Source: PALSA-1004 sp963804885
GTDB lineage: Bacteria; Pseudomonadota; Gammaproteobacteria; Burkholderiales; SG8-41
NCBI GenBank assembly: GCA_963804885.1
Contig: CAWDSF010000020.1
Span: 186,001-250,000 of the forward strand
Direction of reading: 5' to 3'
Length of the DNA: 64,000 nucleotides
How positions within the stretch are numbered: the stretch's first letter is position 1; every line of letters starts with the position of its first letter. The notes below the pieces were generated by a model. The model searched no databases, had not been told where the DNA came from, and saw nothing but the letters and a program-made list of their open reading frames with translations. Positions 55,098 to 64,000 of this stretch are shown one piece after another. The position numbers were made by a program, and so were the translations under genes.

Positions 55098-56073
55098 ATG
55101 ATGAATAGACTCTCCAGTCCCGCCGTCGTCGTGGGCTGCGCGCTCTGCGCGGCGACGCCGGCCGCGCTTGGGCAGGCATATCCGACCAAGCCGGTGCGCA
55201 TGATCGCGGCGTCCTCGCCCGGCAGCGCCGTCGACATCGTCGCGCGCATCGTCGCGCAGAAGCTGGGCGAGCAGCTGGGCCAGCAGGTCGTCGTCGACAA
55301 TCGCGCGGGCGCAGGGGGCAATCTCGGCGCCGAACTCGCGGCCAAGGCCGCGCCCGACGGCTACACGCTATTCATGGGCACGCCCGCGCACGCGATCAAT
55401 ACCGGGCTTTACCGCAAGCTGAATTACGACCTGATCCGCGATTTTTCCCCCGTGACCCAGGTGACGAGCGGGCAATACGTGGTCGTCGTGCACCCGTCGC
55501 TGCCGGCGAAGTCGATCAGGGAATTGATCGCGCTTGCGCGCGCGCAAGCCCGGCCAGCTCAATTACGCGTCGGCGGGCAGCGGCAATGCGACTCATCTCG
55601 CCGGCGAACTCTTTGCGAGTGCCACGCGCATCAAGCTCGTGCATGTGCCGTATAAAGGCAGCGGCCCCGCGGTCACCGATCTGGTGGGCGGACAGGTGCA
55701 GCTCATGTTCGCCAATCTCGTAGCGGCGCTGCCGCAGGTCAAGACCGGGCGCATACGCGCGCTTGCCGTGACCGGCCAGACGCGCGCCGCGGCCGCGCCC
55801 GAACTGCCGACCGTGATCGAGGCCGGCGTGCCCGGCTATGTCGTTACCTCGTGGTTCGGCGTGCTGGTGCCGGCGGCGACGCCGCGCGAGCTCATCATGA
55901 AGTTGAATGCGGAGCTCGCGCGCACGATGAGCGCGCCCGACGTGCGCGACCGGCTCGCTGCCGACGGCGCCGAACCGACCACCGGCACGCCCGAGCAGTT
56001 CGGCGCCTTCCTGCGCGCGGAAATCACGCAGTGGACCAAGGTAGTCAAGGACGCGGGTATCGTCGCCGAGTAG
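55098..56073 (+). CDS. Bug/TctC-type receptor (frameshifted near 55545)
   Basis: It starts at the ATG near 55098 (55101 is a second ATG) with a signal peptide ending around AALGQA. Motifs: YPTKPVRMIAASSPGSAVDI, GQQVVVDNRAGAGGNLGAEL, DGYTLFMGTPAHAINTG. The raw frame fails after RELIALARAQAR; dropping one base of the GCGCGCGCGCAAGCC tract (~55534-55548) gives ALARAKPGQLNYASAGSGN and the rest to the TAG at 56073 (VPYKGSGPAVTDLVGGQVQL), ~324 residues. Third Bug gene in 4.4 kb. Confidence 0.85.
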
Positions 56074-56105
56074 ATGCCGCCGGCTCCAGGCGCGGCACCT
56101 ACCGC

Positions 56106-57114
56106 TTAGAACGTTTGCGGATAGCGCCGCGTGAAATCGACGATGGACGTCAGCACGCGGTGTTCGTCCGAGCCCGCATCGTGCAGCCGCTGGATGAACC
56201 GCGCCTCGTCCGGATTGTCCATTTCCCTGCCGCAATAGCCGCGCTGAAACAGTCCGAGCGCCGCGACGTCGATGCGCGGTCCGAGCACAGCGGCCGGCAC
56301 TCCATTGGTGGTTTCGACAAGGCGCGCCAAGGCGGTGCGGAATTCCTGGTAGTAGCGCGAAAAATCGGGCGACGTGATCAGCATCGGCCAGTGCTCGTAG
56401 TCGCCCTGCTTCAGGCGGCCGCTCCAGCTGTCCGCGTGTCCCTGCCGCACGTAGAAGAGCTGGTCCAGGCACCGGATTTTGCCCTGCACGGCCGCGATGC
56501 ACGATGAAAGATATTGAAAAAAGATCACGTTCTGCGTGGCGCGTTGCGTGAGCCGAAAGCTTTCAAGCAGGCTCTCGCGCCGGTGCACCGAATAAAAAGT
56601 CGACGCGTAACGCTCGATGTGCGCGAGCAGGCGCTCGACGGCATCCGGCTGCTCGTAGCCGCGCATCGGATGCGGTAGCAGCGACACGGCAACCTGGCCG
56701 CGACGCGTCGTTTGCATTGCGGGCGAGCGCGAACATGGCGATGCGGCCGCGGGCGACCGTATAGCCGGGGTTGCCCGCGAGGAATTCGACGCACTGCTCG
56801 ACACCCGCCGGCACCAGAAAATCGTCGTGGGCGTGCAGCAGCACGAATCGGGAGTCGATTTTTTCCAGTGCGGCGATCATCTTGTCGAGAAACCGGATGT
56901 TTTCCGGATAGGCGAGAATTTCCAGCCTCAGTTCCGGATATTTACCCGCGCACGCCGCGACGAACTTGCGGTGCTCGCCTGAACTGTTGTCGGCGAGCAC
57001 GAGCCGGCCCTTGAACGCGAGGTCGCGAAAATAATCGAGCGTGCGTTCGAGGAACGGCGTTCCCTCGAATGTCGGGATCACGACCGAGAAGAGGGCGGGA
57101 TCGTTGATTTTCAT
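56106..57114 (-). CDS. Family 2 glycosyltransferase (frameshifted near 56705)
   Basis: It starts at the ATG 57112-57114 (MKINDPALFSVVIPTFEGTP). FSVVIPTFEGTPFLERTL and VLADNSSGEHRKFV are GT2 N-terminal segments and FVLLHAHDDFLVP holds the DxD-like metal site. The first frame degrades after ARNANDASRPG; dropping one base at ~56700-56712 joins it to GQVAVSLLPHPMRGYEQPD and on to the stop at 56106, ~335 residues. Soluble, no membrane helix. Acceptor unknown. It is convergent with the third Bug gene and followed upstream by the thioesterase gene on the same strand. Confidence 0.8.
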
Positions 57115-57127
57115 CGGTGCCCGCGTG

Positions 57128-58075
57128 TCACTCGCGCTTGCGGGCGATGTGCTGAGTGACGACTTCAAGCACGCGTTCGCCCGCGGTCGTTTTGAGTTCG
57201 GTGCGCACCACGGCGAGCGAGCGGCCCGCATGCACTACGCGCGATCTGACGGTCAGCGCTTTGCCGTGGCCCGGACTGATGTACCACGCCGACACGTTCG
57301 ACAGCATCATGGTCGACGGCACCGCCGCGCACGCGCAAGCCGCCGCCATGCCGAACGAAATTCCCCCCTGCACGTGGCCGACGCGGTTGCCCAAATGCGG
57401 ACCGAGCGCAACGCGCATCGAAGTGCCGTGCGCAACCCGTCTGGGCACGCCGCCCCAGAAATGCTGGATGAACGACGCGTGCGCGGACGATTTGGCCAGC
57501 GCGGCATCGCACGCCTTCAGGATGGAGCGCTCGCTCGCATCGAGCGTCCTCTCGTCCAGCGGCGCGTCCGGTTGAGCGGGTTGCTGCTGCCAGGGCAAGG
57601 GTGCGAGTTTGACGCCGGGCGGCGGGTTAAGCAGCACGAATTCGCCGCTCACATAGCACAACGGTTTGCCGTTGGCGGTCACTGTGCCCGAGGTCAGCGA
57701 CTGGTGCAAAGCCGCGCCCGCGCTAAAACCCAGGAGTTGCGCGTCGGCCGTTATTTCACCGGTCGCCGGCGCGCCGGTGAACTGGATCTGCATGCGGGTG
57801 GTCGCGAGCCGCGCACCGGGCGCAGTCAGGAGGCGGGTCGCGGTGGCCAATGCCGTATCCGCCAATATCGCGATCGCCGCGACATCCATTTCGCCGTTGG
57901 CGTCGCGGCAGTGTGGGCCGTCCGCGATCGCCACCCGCGCCGCCTGCCCTGCGAGCTCCTGCCACTGGATGTCGAGAAAAAATCCCGGGAAATGCAGTCC
58001 CGGCGTGCGGTTGCCGGCGATGCCGCGCAGCACGTGCGCGCGAATTTCTGCGGCGTGGGGATTGGGTGTTTTCAT
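57128..58075 (-). CDS. Tandem hotdog (PaaI-like) acyl-CoA thioesterase
   Basis: 315 residues made of two hotdog domains. The first (~15-150) has MDVAAIAILADTALATATRL and ARLATTRMQIQFTGAPATGE; the second (~205-310) has GNRVGHVQGGISFGMAAACA and LTVRSRVVHAGRSLAVVRTE. Each shows the helix-in-sheet signature of PaaI-type thioesterases; the second keeps the HVQGG loop that carries the catalytic site, while the first keeps only D/A-rich sequence there. Cytoplasmic. The substrate is unknown. It ends 13 bases ahead of the glycosyltransferase start and starts 6 bases after the MFS gene. Confidence 0.8.
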   Translation of the reverse strand: MKTPNPHAAEIRAHVLRGIAGNRTPGLHFPGFFLDIQWQELAGQAARVAIADGPHCRDANGEMDVAAIAILADTALATATRLLTAPGARLATTRMQIQFTGAPATGEITADAQLLGFSAGAALHQSLTSGTVTANGKPLCYVSGEFVLLNPPPGVKLAPLPWQQQPAQPDAPLDERTLDASERSILKACDAALAKSSAHASFIQHFWGGVPRRVAHGTSMRVALGPHLGNRVGHVQGGISFGMAAACACAAVPSTMMLSNVSAWYISPGHGKALTVRSRVVHAGRSLAVVRTELKTTAGERVLEVVTQHIARKRE

Positions 58076-58081
58076 TGATGG

Positions 58082-59320
58082 TCAGTCGACGGTGATGCCG
58101 AGTTTTGCATAAATCGGCCGGATGTGCGCGCGCAGCGTCGGCAGCTCACGCGCGATCGCCGCGCCGGTCAGCAGGCACAGGATGCCGCCGATCAGCACGG
58201 TCGTCGCGGCGCCGATGCGGTCGGCAAACATGCCGGCGAGCAGGGAACCCAGTGGCGCCACGCCGAGAAACGCGGCAGTGTAGAGGCTCATCACGCGGCC
58301 GCGCTTGTCGTCGTCGACGATGGTTTGCAGGATCATGTTGGTCGAGACCGTGACGACCAGGATGCCGAACCCGATCACGCTCATCAACGCGATCGATGCG
58401 GGCAGCCAGCGCGACAATGACAGCGCCGTCAGCGCCGCGCCGACCGCCAATGCTGCAAGCAGGATGAACCGCAGCAGGCCGCGAACATTGCGGCGCATGC
58501 TCAGGAGCAGCGTGCCGGCGACCGCACCCATGCCCGCCGCGCCGACCAGAAAGCCCAGGGTCTGCGCGTCGCCCGCGAACAATTCGTGGACGATGGCCGG
58601 CATCAGCGCGTTATAGGGCGCGGCGGTCAGCGCGACCGCCGCCAGCAACATCAGCAGCAGGCGGATCGGCACCACGCGCCACGCGTAAACGAAGCCTTCG
58701 CCGAGCCCGCGCCACATCGGCGCATGCGCGCCGGCGCTCGAGTGCGGTTTCACGCGGATGAATGCAAAAGTCACGAGCACCGCGATGTAGGTGAGCGAGT
58801 TGATCAGGAAGCAGGTTGCCTCGCTGTAGCGGCTGATCAGCACGCCGGCCACGACCGGGCCGATCAGGCGGCCGCAGTTCGCGATGAGCGAGGTCGTCGC
58901 GACCGCGTTGGGCAGATCGTCCTTGCCGCCGACGAGCTCCAGCAGGTACGCGTGGCGCACCGGCAATTCGACCGCCACGCACATGCCGAGAAACGCGGTG
59001 AGCGCGATGATGTGCCACACGGCAATCGCCCCGCTGAACGCCAGCACGGTCAGCGTAATCGCCTGCGCCATTTCGAGGATCTGCGTGGCGAGCATCATGC
59101 GATGGCGATTGAAGCGGTCCGACCACAGTCCGGCAAACGGCGCCAGCAGCAGGATCGGCAGGTTCGCCGCGAATGCCAGCACGCCCAGCAAGGTCGCGCT
59201 GCCGGTCAGCCGGTATACGAGCCAGGCGAGCGCGATCTGCTGGATCCAGTAGCCGACCAGCGCGAAAATCTGCCCGCTCATGAAGAGCGCGAAATTGGGA
59301 TGACGCAGGGCGCGTGGCAT
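58082..59320 (-). CDS. MFS transporter, EntS/MFS_3-like exporter
   Basis: 412 residues from the ATG at 59318-59320; the frame is open to 59365 but MPRALRHPNFALFMSGQIFA is the usual beginning. Twelve hydrophobic segments. The loop 2-3 motif is GLWSDRFNRHRMM, and the second-half copy is GMFADRIGAAT. PNAVATTSLIANCGRLIGPV is typical of the enterobactin exporter/MFS_3 group. It likely exports a small molecule. The thioesterase and glycosyltransferase genes follow closely on the same strand. Confidence 0.88.
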   Translation of the reverse strand: MPRALRHPNFALFMSGQIFALVGYWIQQIALAWLVYRLTGSATLLGVLAFAANLPILLLAPFAGLWSDRFNRHRMMLATQILEMAQAITLTVLAFSGAIAVWHIIALTAFLGMCVAVELPVRHAYLLELVGGKDDLPNAVATTSLIANCGRLIGPVVAGVLISRYSEATCFLINSLTYIAVLVTFAFIRVKPHSSAGAHAPMWRGLGEGFVYAWRVVPIRLLLMLLAAVALTAAPYNALMPAIVHELFAGDAQTLGFLVGAAGMGAVAGTLLLSMRRNVRGLLRFILLAALAVGAALTALSLSRWLPASIALMSVIGFGILVVTVSTNMILQTIVDDDKRGRVMSLYTAAFLGVAPLGSLLAGMFADRIGAATTVLIGGILCLLTGAAIARELPTLRAHIRPIYAKLGITVD

Positions 59321-59413
59321 GGTGGGATGCGGGGCAGTGCGGTCAGCGGCGCGGGCGCGCGGCAAGCACCGGCGCGCGTACCGGCGGACTTGCGCCCGCG
59401 CCGGTGCGGCCGC

Positions 59414-60349
59414 TCAGGCCAGCAATTTCCGGAAATACTGGATGGTGTCTTTCAACCCGTCATCGAGCGGCGTGCCGGGCTGCCAGCCGAGTTCCTTGTG
59501 CGCGAGCGAGATGTCGGGCCGGCGCTGCCGCGGGTCGTCCGCCGGCAGTGGTTTATACGCGAGCTTCGAGCGCGAACCGGTCAACGCGAGAATTTTCTCG
59601 GCGAGTTCGCGCATCGAGACCTCGACCGGGTTGCCCAGGTTGACCGGCCCGGTGAATCCGGCCGCGCTGTTCATCAGCTTCACGAGCGCATCGACCATAT
59701 CGTCGACGTAGCAGAACGAGCGCGTCTGCAGGCCGTCGCCGTAGAGCGTGATGTCCTCGTTCTTCAAGGCCTGCACGATGAAATTGCTGACCACGCGCCC
59801 GTCGTTCGGATGCATGCGCGGACCGTAGGTGTTGAAGATGCGCGCGACCTTGATGTCGAGCTGGTGCTGGCGGTAATAGTCGAAGAACAGCGTTTCGGCG
59901 CAGCGCTTGCCTTCGTCGTAGCAGCTGCGCGGCCCGATCGGGTTGACGCGGCCCAGGTAGCCTTCAGCCTGCGGATGCACTTCGGGGTCGCCGTAGACCT
60001 CCGATGTCGACGCCTGCAGGATGCGTGCTTTCACGCGTTTGGCCAGCCCCAGCATGTTGATCGCGCCGTGCACCGACGTTTTCGTGGTTTGCACCGGATC
60101 GAACTGGTAATGCACCGGCGACGCCGGGCACGCGAGGTTGTAAATGCGATCGACTTCGACATACAGCGGAAACGTGATGTCGTGGCGCTTGAGCTCGAAG
60201 TACGGGTGGTCGCCCAGATGCGCAATGTTTTGTTTGCTGCCGGTGAAATAATTGTCGACGCACAGCACGTCGCGCCCGTCCGCGAGCAGCCGGTCGCACA
60301 AATGCGAGCCGAGAAATCCGGCACCGCCGGTCACCAGAACTTTTTCCAC
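59414..60349 (-). CDS. UDP-glucuronate decarboxylase-type NAD-dependent sugar epimerase (UXS-like)
   Basis: 311 residues from a GTG at 60347-60349 (read VEKVLVTGGAGFLGSHLCDR). Rossmann motif TGGAGFLGSHL, catalytic Tyr/Lys in SCYDEGKRCAE, the serine-threonine triad member in QASTSEVYGDPEVHPQ, and the UXS signature NIAHLGDHPYFELKRHDI plus GPRMHPNDGRVVSNF. It would turn UDP-glucuronate into UDP-xylose or a 4-keto intermediate for surface polysaccharide. The frame is open to 60397 but the added residues are non-conserved. It fits the glycosyltransferases nearby. Confidence 0.9.
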   Translation of the reverse strand: MEKVLVTGGAGFLGSHLCDRLLADGRDVLCVDNYFTGSKQNIAHLGDHPYFELKRHDITFPLYVEVDRIYNLACPASPVHYQFDPVQTTKTSVHGAINMLGLAKRVKARILQASTSEVYGDPEVHPQAEGYLGRVNPIGPRSCYDEGKRCAETLFFDYYRQHQLDIKVARIFNTYGPRMHPNDGRVVSNFIVQALKNEDITLYGDGLQTRSFCYVDDMVDALVKLMNSAAGFTGPVNLGNPVEVSMRELAEKILALTGSRSKLAYKPLPADDPRQRRPDISLAHKELGWQPGTPLDDGLKDTIQYFRKLLA

Positions 60350-60496
60350 GCGTATTTTTCCAGTTTCGTTGCTGCGGCCGGCGTCGCGGCCGTACACCGG
60401 AATTGTATGTGAACGCGCCGGGCGTGGCTATTAAGAGAGGCGCGGGGCGGCTCGCGGGGACGTGCATAATAGCGATTTTTCGCCGGGAATTCCCTC

Positions 60497-61471
60497 ATGA
60501 AAATCGCTGTTCTCGATGATTACCAGGATGCGTTTCGCCAACTCGCGGGTTTTGCGCGGTTGAAGGGCCATGATGTCGTGGTGTTCCGTGACACCGAGAA
60601 GGATCCCGCGAAGCTCGCGGCGCGGCTGGCCGACGCCGACGCGGTATTGCTGACCCAGCAGCGCTCGCCGTTTCCGCGCGCTGTCATCGAGAAACTGCCG
60701 AAGTTGAAGCTGATCGCGCAGACCGGCCGCAATACCAATCACATCGACGTCGCGGCCTGCACGGAGCAGGGCATCGTGGTTGCCGCGGCCGGCAGCGGCA
60801 CGCCGCACGCGACCGCTGAGCTCGCGTGGGGACTGATACTCGCGAGCCTGCGCCACATCCCGCACGAGGTCGAGCAACTGAAGAAAGGCGCGTGGCAAAC
60901 GACCGTCGGCACGGGGCTCAACGGCAAGACGCTGGGCGTCTACGCGCCGGGCCGCATCGGCAGTTGCGTCGCGCAGGTCGGCAAGGCCTTCGGCATGAAG
61001 GTCACGTGCTGGGGCCGCGATGCATCGAAAGCGAAAGCGCGCGAGGCGGGCTACGAGGTGCCGGCGACGCGCGAAGCATTCTTTGCGAACGCCGACGTGA
61101 TCAGCCTGCATATTCCGCTCAACAAGGAAACCCGCGGCATCGTCACTGCCGCCGATCTCGCGTGCATGAAACCGACTGCGCTGTTCGTGAACACGAGCCG
61201 CGCGCCGCTGGTGGCGGCCGGCGCGCTCGAGGCGGCGCTCAAGCAGGGGCGTCCCGGGTTTGCCGCGGTCGACGTTTACGAAGACGAGCCGATCGTGGGC
61301 GCCAATCATCCGCTGCTCAAGATGCCGAACGTGATTTGCACGCCGCATCTCGGCTACGTGGAGAAATCGACCTACGATGCCTATTACGGCGCCGCGATTG
61401 ACGGCATCGTCGGTTTCGCGTCGGGCAAACCGGTCAACGTGCTCAACCCGGAAGCGCTCGCGAAGAAATAG
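60497..61471 (+). CDS. D-isomer-specific 2-hydroxyacid dehydrogenase
   Basis: 324 residues with the two-lobe fold. The NAD motif is altered: LGVYAPGRIGSCVAQVGKAF instead of GLGRIG. The catalytic Arg is in VNTSRAPLVAAGAL, Glu in VDVYEDEPI and His in CTPHLGYVEK. Length is normal. It is close to the phosphoglycerate dehydrogenase-like group; substrate undetermined. It is divergent from the UXS gene and convergent with the EF-G-like gene (7-base gap). Confidence 0.9.
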   Translation: MKIAVLDDYQDAFRQLAGFARLKGHDVVVFRDTEKDPAKLAARLADADAVLLTQQRSPFPRAVIEKLPKLKLIAQTGRNTNHIDVAACTEQGIVVAAAGSGTPHATAELAWGLILASLRHIPHEVEQLKKGAWQTTVGTGLNGKTLGVYAPGRIGSCVAQVGKAFGMKVTCWGRDASKAKAREAGYEVPATREAFFANADVISLHIPLNKETRGIVTAADLACMKPTALFVNTSRAPLVAAGALEAALKQGRPGFAAVDVYEDEPIVGANHPLLKMPNVICTPHLGYVEKSTYDAYYGAAIDGIVGFASGKPVNVLNPEALAKK

Positions 61472-61478
61472 GCGAGCC

Positions 61479-63518
61479 TTATTGATCTTCGTCGACGTGC
61501 TGGTATTGCGCGGCGAGGTGCTGCTGGACGGTCGCGGGCACCGGTTCGTAATGACTCAATTCCATGACGAACGAGCCCTGGCCGGCGGTGACTGATTTCA
61601 GGCGCGCCTGATAGTTGTTGAGTTCGGACAGCGGCACGCGCCCGCTGATCGTGACCATGCCGCCCGCCGCGCTGTCGGTGCCGCTGATCTGGCCGCGCTT
61701 GGCCGAGATGTCGCCCGCAATGTCGCCCATTTTCCCCGCCGGCGTATTGATCTGGACGTTGACGATGGGTTCGAGCACGAGCGGCCTCGCCTTGCGGATC
61801 GCGTCGAGAAACGCGCGCTTGCCGGCCGCGACGAACGCGACTTCCTTGGAATCGACCGGGTGGTGCTTGCCGTCGTAGACGATCACGCGCACGTCCTGCA
61901 TCGGGAAGCCGGCGAGCGGGCCCATCGTCAGCACTTCGCGCACGCCTTTTTCCACCGCCGGTATGAATTGCGACGGAATGGTGCCGCCTTTGACCTGGTC
62001 GACGAAATCGAAGCCCTGGCCGCGCGCGAGCGGCTCGATTTTCAGAAAGACTTCGCCGAACTGGCCGGCGCCGCCGCTTTGCTTCTTGTGGCGGTGATGG
62101 CCTTCGGCGCGCGCCGCGACCGTTTCGCGGTAAGGGATGCGCGGCGGCTTGGTCACGACTTCGACGCGGTACTGCTGCTGCATCTTGTCGAGGATATAGC
62201 GCATGTGCAGGTCGCCCAGGCCGCGGATCACCGTTTCGCTGCCGCTGTGATCGATGCGGAAGCACGGGTCTTCGGCGGCGAGCTTGTGCAGCACTTCGGA
62301 GAGCCGCTGCTCGTCGCCGCGGCGCTTCAATTCGAGTGCCAACGCATGCATGGGCACCGGATATTGCATCGGCTTCAAGTGGATGTGGTCCTCGTCGTGC
62401 GAGTCGTGCAGCACGGCATCCAGCGTGATTTCGTCGACCTTGGTGACGGCCGCGATGTCGCCGGGCACGCACGCATCGGTTTCGACGTGCTCTTTGCCCT
62501 TCAGCATGAACAAGTGGCCGACCTTGAACGGCTTGCGACCGTCGCCGATAAAGAGCTGGGAATCGCGCCGGATCGTGCCCTGGAACACGCGGAACGCCGC
62601 CAGCTTGCCGACGAACGGGTCGACCACGATTTTGAAGACGTGCGCGAGCACGTGCTTGTTGGGGTCCGGCTCGGCGCGGATTTCAGTGGCGTCCGCGCCC
62701 GTTCCTTTGTAAAACGGCGGCGGGTTGCCTTCCTCGGGGTTCGGCATCAGGCGCGCGAAAATGTCGAGCAGCTCTTTCACGCCCGCGCCGGTGCGCCCTG
62801 AAGTGAAACACACCGGCACCAGGTGCCCGTCGCGCAGCGCCTGTTCGAACGGCGCATGCAGCTGCTCGGCTTTTACATCGCCCTGCTCGAGGTAGGTTTC
62901 CATCAGTTTTTCGTCGACTTCGACGACTTGCTCGACCAGCGCGCGGTGGGCGTCGGCGACGGACGAGAAATCCGCGTCGCCCGCCGGGTTGAAAAAGCAA
63001 TCGACCACCTGTTTGCCGTTTGCCGCCGGCAGGTTGATCGGCAGGCATTCCTTGCCGAACGCGGCCTGGATGTCGGCGAGCAGCGCCGGCAGGTCGACGT
63101 TCTCCGCGTCGATCTTGTTGATGATGATGAGGCGGCACAGCCCGCGCTCGCGCGCCCACTGCATCATGCGCTGCGTGACCATCTCGATGCCGTTTTGCGC
63201 GTTGATCACGACGGCCGCCGTCTCGACCGCCGCCAGCGCGTTCAGCGACTGGCCGAGGAAATCCGGATAGCCGGGCGTGTCGATCAGGTGGATGTGGCTA
63301 TCGCTGTGCGAGAAATTAACGAGCGCGCTCGCCAGCGAATGCTTGAATTCTTTTTCGAGCGGGTCGAAGTCGCAGACCGACGTGCCTTTATCGACGCTGC
63401 CGGCCGCGGGTATCGCGCCCGCCTTGTGCAACAAAGCTTCCGTCAACGTGGTTTTGCCTGCCGCGCCGTGTCCGACCAGAGCAATCGCGCGTATTGCCTG
63501 CGTTGCGTGCTTCGCCAT
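61479..63518 (-). CDS. fusA: EF-G-like translational GTPase (paralog type)
   Basis: 679 residues. G1 GHGAAGKTTLTEALL, G3 IDTPGYPDFLGQSL, G4 IINKIDAENVD; domain II, then the domain IV segment GHHRHKKQSGGAGQFGEVFL and domain V. The G2/switch I region reads DPLEKEFKHSLASAL and lacks the RGITI motif of the main elongation factor, which together with isolation from rps12/rps7/tuf marks it as an EF-G paralog (EFG-II-like). Such paralogs have weak or different ribosomal roles. No SD-bearing partner gene is linked to it. It is divergent from the secreted protein at 63689. Confidence 0.9.
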   Translation of the reverse strand: MAKHATQAIRAIALVGHGAAGKTTLTEALLHKAGAIPAAGSVDKGTSVCDFDPLEKEFKHSLASALVNFSHSDSHIHLIDTPGYPDFLGQSLNALAAVETAAVVINAQNGIEMVTQRMMQWARERGLCRLIIINKIDAENVDLPALLADIQAAFGKECLPINLPAANGKQVVDCFFNPAGDADFSSVADAHRALVEQVVEVDEKLMETYLEQGDVKAEQLHAPFEQALRDGHLVPVCFTSGRTGAGVKELLDIFARLMPNPEEGNPPPFYKGTGADATEIRAEPDPNKHVLAHVFKIVVDPFVGKLAAFRVFQGTIRRDSQLFIGDGRKPFKVGHLFMLKGKEHVETDACVPGDIAAVTKVDEITLDAVLHDSHDEDHIHLKPMQYPVPMHALALELKRRGDEQRLSEVLHKLAAEDPCFRIDHSGSETVIRGLGDLHMRYILDKMQQQYRVEVVTKPPRIPYRETVAARAEGHHRHKKQSGGAGQFGEVFLKIEPLARGQGFDFVDQVKGGTIPSQFIPAVEKGVREVLTMGPLAGFPMQDVRVIVYDGKHHPVDSKEVAFVAAGKRAFLDAIRKARPLVLEPIVNVQINTPAGKMGDIAGDISAKRGQISGTDSAAGGMVTISGRVPLSELNNYQARLKSVTAGQGSFVMELSHYEPVPATVQQHLAAQYQHVDEDQ

Positions 63519-63688
63519 GTTTTGCTCTCCACCGGGGCGTGCGGCTTTTTAGTATAGAGAGGCGATTTAGGGGCGACAAGACAGACAACGCCTGATATTG
63601 ACCTGCCGCAACCGCGGTTAACCCCGTTTCGGAACTCCCCCCGTTTATAGCGATGACTGGGTTTGAAATTCATACAAAGGAGAAAACC

Positions 63689-64000
63689 GTGAAAAAATCG
63701 CTAATTGCAGCTGTTCTTCTGGCAGGGCTAGCCGGTCCGGCCGCGGCGGTGGGCAACCTGGCTGACATCTCGGTCTACGACCGCGCCGAGAACCGCACGC
63801 TGCCCGTGTATTTCCACGAGGGGCGCTATTACGTCGCCGGCAAGCCCGGCAACGAATACCAGGTGAACATCCGCAACACCCAGCCGGGCGAGATTTTGAG
63901 CGTGATCGCCGTCGATGGCGTCAATGCCGTCTCGGGTGAGACTGCCAACTGGAGCCAGACCGGCTACGTATTGAGCCCCTATACGTCGTTCGGCGTCAAA
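63689..64000 (+). CDS. Secreted protein, unknown, N-terminal part (cut by window edge)
   Basis: 104 codons from a GTG at 63689-63691 with AAAGGAG six bases ahead, open to the window end. It begins MKKSLIAAVLLAGLAGPAAA, a standard Sec signal peptide with cleavage near AAA-VG. The mature part (NLADISVYDRAENRTLPVYF, then VNIRNTQPGEILSVIAVDGV) looks like a small beta domain of an envelope or carbohydrate-related protein. No family recognised; the rest lies beyond 64000. Confidence 0.75.
   Translation, partial: MKKSLIAAVLLAGLAGPAAAVGNLADISVYDRAENRTLPVYFHEGRYYVAGKPGNEYQVNIRNTQPGEILSVIAVDGVNAVSGETANWSQTGYVLSPYTSFGVK

Overview
The window is high-GC bacterial chromosome with the gene order of a betaproteobacterium (Burkholderiales/Nitrosomonadales type). 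The evidence is the run mlaFEDCB-ibaG-murA-hisGDCBHAFIE-tatABC-htrA-Nif3-petABC-sspAB, plus three Bug/TctC-type tripartite-tricarboxylate receptors. No phage, CRISPR array, rRNA or plasmid gene was found. Nearly all of it is coding; there is one tRNA (Thr, TGT) and one clear rho-independent terminator.

Region 1 (1-20175) is a surface-appendage module, mostly on the minus strand. A sigma-54 response regulator (17908-19359) heads an MSHA-like type IV pilus operon: ExeA-like ATPase with a SPOR-type end (mshM), lipoprotein secretin (mshL), TPR protein (mshN), GspE-type ATPase with an MshEN c-di-GMP domain (mshE), GspF-type platform protein (mshG), MshI-, MshJ- and MshK-like proteins, one class prepilin and two large paralogous pilin-like proteins. 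A membrane histidine kinase (2126-3824, frameshifted) converges on the end of the operon. Beyond it lie an ABC permease, an unknown anchored protein and the start of a pilin gene cut by the window edge. That pilin has a perfect sigma-54 -24/-12 element in front of it (318-332), which ties the kinase, the activator and the pilin into one plausible circuit. The ATPase that best fits the ABC permease sits at the opposite end of the module (19434-20175).

Region 2 (20454-39992) is housekeeping: Mla phospholipid transport without mlaA, MurA, the complete histidine operon with a short-form HisG, Tat export, a membrane-anchored HtrA protease, the cytochrome bc1 complex and the SspA/SspB stress proteins.

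Region 3 (40015-51372) holds a strong terminator, a small secreted CxxC protein, a 1001-residue HD-GYP sensor, tRNA-Thr, an orphan amino-acid-binding protein, a Gld-like ABC system with a DUF4340 protein, and a three-gene nitrile hydratase/thiocyanate hydrolase-family cluster with a small fourth gene.

Region 4 (51372-64000) starts with a 266-bp MITE-like element. Then come three Bug receptors, two glycosyltransferase-like genes, a tandem hotdog thioesterase, an MFS exporter, a UDP-glucuronate decarboxylase-type enzyme, a 2-hydroxyacid dehydrogenase, an EF-G-like GTPase and the start of a secreted protein.

Seven genes are broken by a single frameshift, and in all seven the reading frame moves as if one extra base were present. 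This one-sided pattern looks more like sequence error than gene decay, so these genes are described in their restored form.
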